DNA of 7,387 nucleotides from Pseudomonadales bacterium. Its GTDB lineage: Bacteria; Pseudomonadota; Gammaproteobacteria; Pseudomonadales; UBA7239. The translations under genes were made by a program, and so were the position numbers. This document shows positions 6,027 through 7,387 of this stretch, one piece after another. The stretch's first letter is position 1. Each line of letters starts with the position of its first letter. Location of the stretch: positions 1 to 7,387 of the forward strand of contig JAGRJA010000007.1 of assembly GCA_020443005.1 (NCBI GenBank), given 5' to 3'. The notes under the pieces are model-generated. The model did not search any database, had not been told where the DNA came from, and saw only the letters and a program-made list of their open reading frames with translations.

Positions 6027-6512
6027 CTATTCACCACGACCCGTTGAGTTCATTGGTTCATCTCTGGCACTGTCAGTGTCTTCTGGCATTCTGTTGATAC
6101 CGAGCCAATAATTGGCCAATACATTCATTTCCCTGACAAAATCATCGAAGTTAACCGGTTTCTGTACATAACTGTTTGCGCCAAGACTGTAGGCAGCAAT
6201 AATGTCCGAATCCCTGCTGGAAGAAGTCATCATGACCACAGGTATAAAGCGTGTTCGTTGATCCTGCCTTATTCTTCTTAACACATCGAGACCATTCAGG
6301 CGGGGAAGTTTCATATCCAGAATAATGACAGTCGGTTGAAAGTCTGTGTTTCGGGAAGAATGCCCTCCCTTGCCAAAAAGATATTCGAGCGCCTGTACTC
6401 CATCGCGCGCTACTTCAACATTATCGACATAATGACAATTCCGGAAGGCGCGTAATGCCAAAATCTCATCATCCGGATTATCCTCGACTAACAACACATT
6501 TTTTTCCGGCAT
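6027..6512 (-). CDS. Single-domain Rcp1/CheY-like response regulator
   Basis: This gene encodes a 161-residue protein consisting of a receiver domain with no output domain. Acidic pocket Glu10/Asp11 (LLVEDNPDDE), phosphoacceptor Asp66 in ILDMKLPRLNG, Thr96 in MMTSS and Lys118 in YVQKPV are all present. The insertion after ALEYLFGKGG and the NYWLGINRMP segment near residue 134 are typical of the Rcp1 branch, which includes partners of phytochrome-type and related kinases. The last 20 residues are polar and acidic with no recognised motif. The start is ATG at 6512 with AGGGG five nt upstream. It follows the kinase gene by 57 nt, and its stop is one base from the GGDEF-EAL start, so the three genes probably form one transcript. 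The likely role is to take phosphate from the adjacent kinase and act by protein-protein contact or as a phosphate relay or sink. That role is inferred. Confidence 0.93.
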   Translation of the reverse strand: MPEKNVLLVEDNPDDEILALRAFRNCHYVDNVEVARDGVQALEYLFGKGGHSSRNTDFQPTVIILDMKLPRLNGLDVLRRIRQDQRTRFIPVVMMTSSSRDSDIIAAYSLGANSYVQKPVNFDDFVREMNVLANYWLGINRMPEDTDSARDEPMNSTGRGE

Positions 6513-6569
6513 TTGAACCCCTGTTTACATAACACCGTCCAAAGGCTGAATCGCAACCGACCCAGACAC

Positions 6570-7387
6570 TCAGACAGATTTCTCATTTCTGATGCTTCCC
6601 AAAGTAAAATAGAAAACAGCCCCTTCGTCAACCTTTCCTTCTGCCCATATCTCACCACCATGCCGGTGAACAATACGAGCCACGGTCGCAAGACCAATTC
6701 CAAGACCTTCGAACTCTTCGGAACGATGTAACCGCTGAAACGGCCCGAACAGTTTATCGGCATACTTCATATCAAAGCCGGCCCCATTGTCCCTGACAAA
6801 AAATACCGTCTCTCCCCGTTGCTCCCTGGAGCCCAGCTCAATCAATGCGTGCACTTTTTTACTGGTGTACTTCCAGGCATTTCTCAGCAGATTATCCAGT
6901 ACGATATAGAGTAAATCCCTGTCTCCATAAGCCATCACACAATCGGGTACAACGAGCTGAACATCCCGGTTTGGATGAACCACCTTGAGGCCATCACCAA
7001 TTTCCAAAGCAATTTCAGAGAGATCCACAGCCTTGAATACCATGTCCTGCCTGGAAACCCGTGAAAGGTAGAGAAGGCTGTCGATCAACTTGCCCATTCT
7101 CTGACTGGCCGCTCGCATTCTGGTCAGATAGTCCAGTCCATTCTGATCGAGCTGTGAGCCACAGTCTTCCAACAAGGCCGCACTGAAACCGTCAATTGAA
7201 CGAAGTGGAGAGCGAAGGTCATGGGAAACGGAATAAGTGAACGCCTCCAGTTCCTTGTTGGTTAGTTTCAGCTCTGCGGTTCTGCTCTCGACAACGCTTT
7301 CAAGATTTTCATTAACTTCGACAAGTGCCCTGTTCTGCTGCTGAATGGTTTCAAGCATACTATTGAATGCGTTCACCAACTGGCCTA
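6570..7387 (-). CDS. HAMP-containing sensor histidine kinase, C-terminal part
   Basis: The gene enters from the right edge; at least 272 codons are present and the frame stays open to the border, so the start is outside the window. The first readable residues (GQLVNAFNSMLETIQ) look like the end of a HAMP domain, followed by a coiled-coil segment (about 7340-7260). The HisKA domain follows, with H-box AFTYSVSHDLRSPLR and the phospho-accepting His at 7223-7221. The HATPase domain has the N-box DNLLRNAWKYTSK, the G1-type DNGAGFD, the F-box FGPFQRLHR and GLGIGLATVARIVHRHGG. All motifs needed for autophosphorylation look intact. A HAMP domain implies an inner-membrane receptor with a sensory part upstream, but the signal cannot be known from this window. 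The H-box style (YSVSHDLRSPLR) is that of phytochrome-like kinases that pair with Rcp1-type regulators, matching the next gene. The TGA at 6572-6570 is the true end. Confidence 0.93.
   Translation of the reverse strand, partial: GQLVNAFNSMLETIQQQNRALVEVNENLESVVESRTAELKLTNKELEAFTYSVSHDLRSPLRSIDGFSAALLEDCGSQLDQNGLDYLTRMRAASQRMGKLIDSLLYLSRVSRQDMVFKAVDLSEIALEIGDGLKVVHPNRDVQLVVPDCVMAYGDRDLLYIVLDNLLRNAWKYTSKKVHALIELGSREQRGETVFFVRDNGAGFDMKYADKLFGPFQRLHRSEEFEGLGIGLATVARIVHRHGGEIWAEGKVDEGAVFYFTLGSIRNEKSV

Noticed and set aside
6513..6569. Possible separate promoter for the Rcp1-like regulator (TTGCGA with TTATGT on the minus strand)
   Set aside because: The match is weak and the gap is only 57 nt; cotranscription with the kinase gene is the simpler reading.

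Overview
The window reads as ordinary chromosomal DNA from a gammaproteobacterium. The evidence is the linkage of a YciO homologue, a VC0807-type membrane protein, a YciI protein very close to that of E. coli, and a YgiM-type SH3 protein. The species cannot be named from sequence alone. No rRNA, tRNA, CRISPR array, insertion sequence or phage gene was seen. The window is densely coded, and the largest gap between genes is about 150 nt (1963-2111).

Left part (1-1962): the first 36 codons of yciO run off the left edge on the minus strand. Diverging from it on the plus strand are three genes: an inner-membrane protein of the VC0807 family (192-911), yciI (945-1244) and a ygiM-like gene for a secreted/anchored SH3 protein (1291-1962). 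The yciO/VC0807 gap carries candidate promoters facing opposite ways and overlapping each other.

Middle part (2112-4317): a tightly packed plus-strand set encodes an exported cyclophilin-type prolyl isomerase (GTG start), a PdxJ pyridoxine 5'-phosphate synthase (TTG start overlapping the previous stop) and a SpoU/TrmH-type RNA methyltransferase whose start lies inside pdxJ. The PdxJ resembles the Bacteroidota type more than the usual proteobacterial enzyme, which makes it the most unexpected gene here.

Right part (4322-7387): on the minus strand, running in from the right edge, are a HAMP/HisKA/HATPase histidine kinase (5' end outside the window), a single-domain Rcp1/CheY-like response regulator, and a REC-GGDEF-EAL protein. 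This looks like a phosphorelay that controls cyclic di-GMP. Phosphorylation sites, GGDEF motif, RxxD inhibitory site and EAL metal ligands all look intact, so the last protein could both make and degrade c-di-GMP. The plus and minus gene sets converge with only 4 nt between stop codons.

I found no clear novel system. The points most worth checking are the foreign-looking PdxJ, the overlapping divergent promoters and the kinase/regulator/c-di-GMP module.
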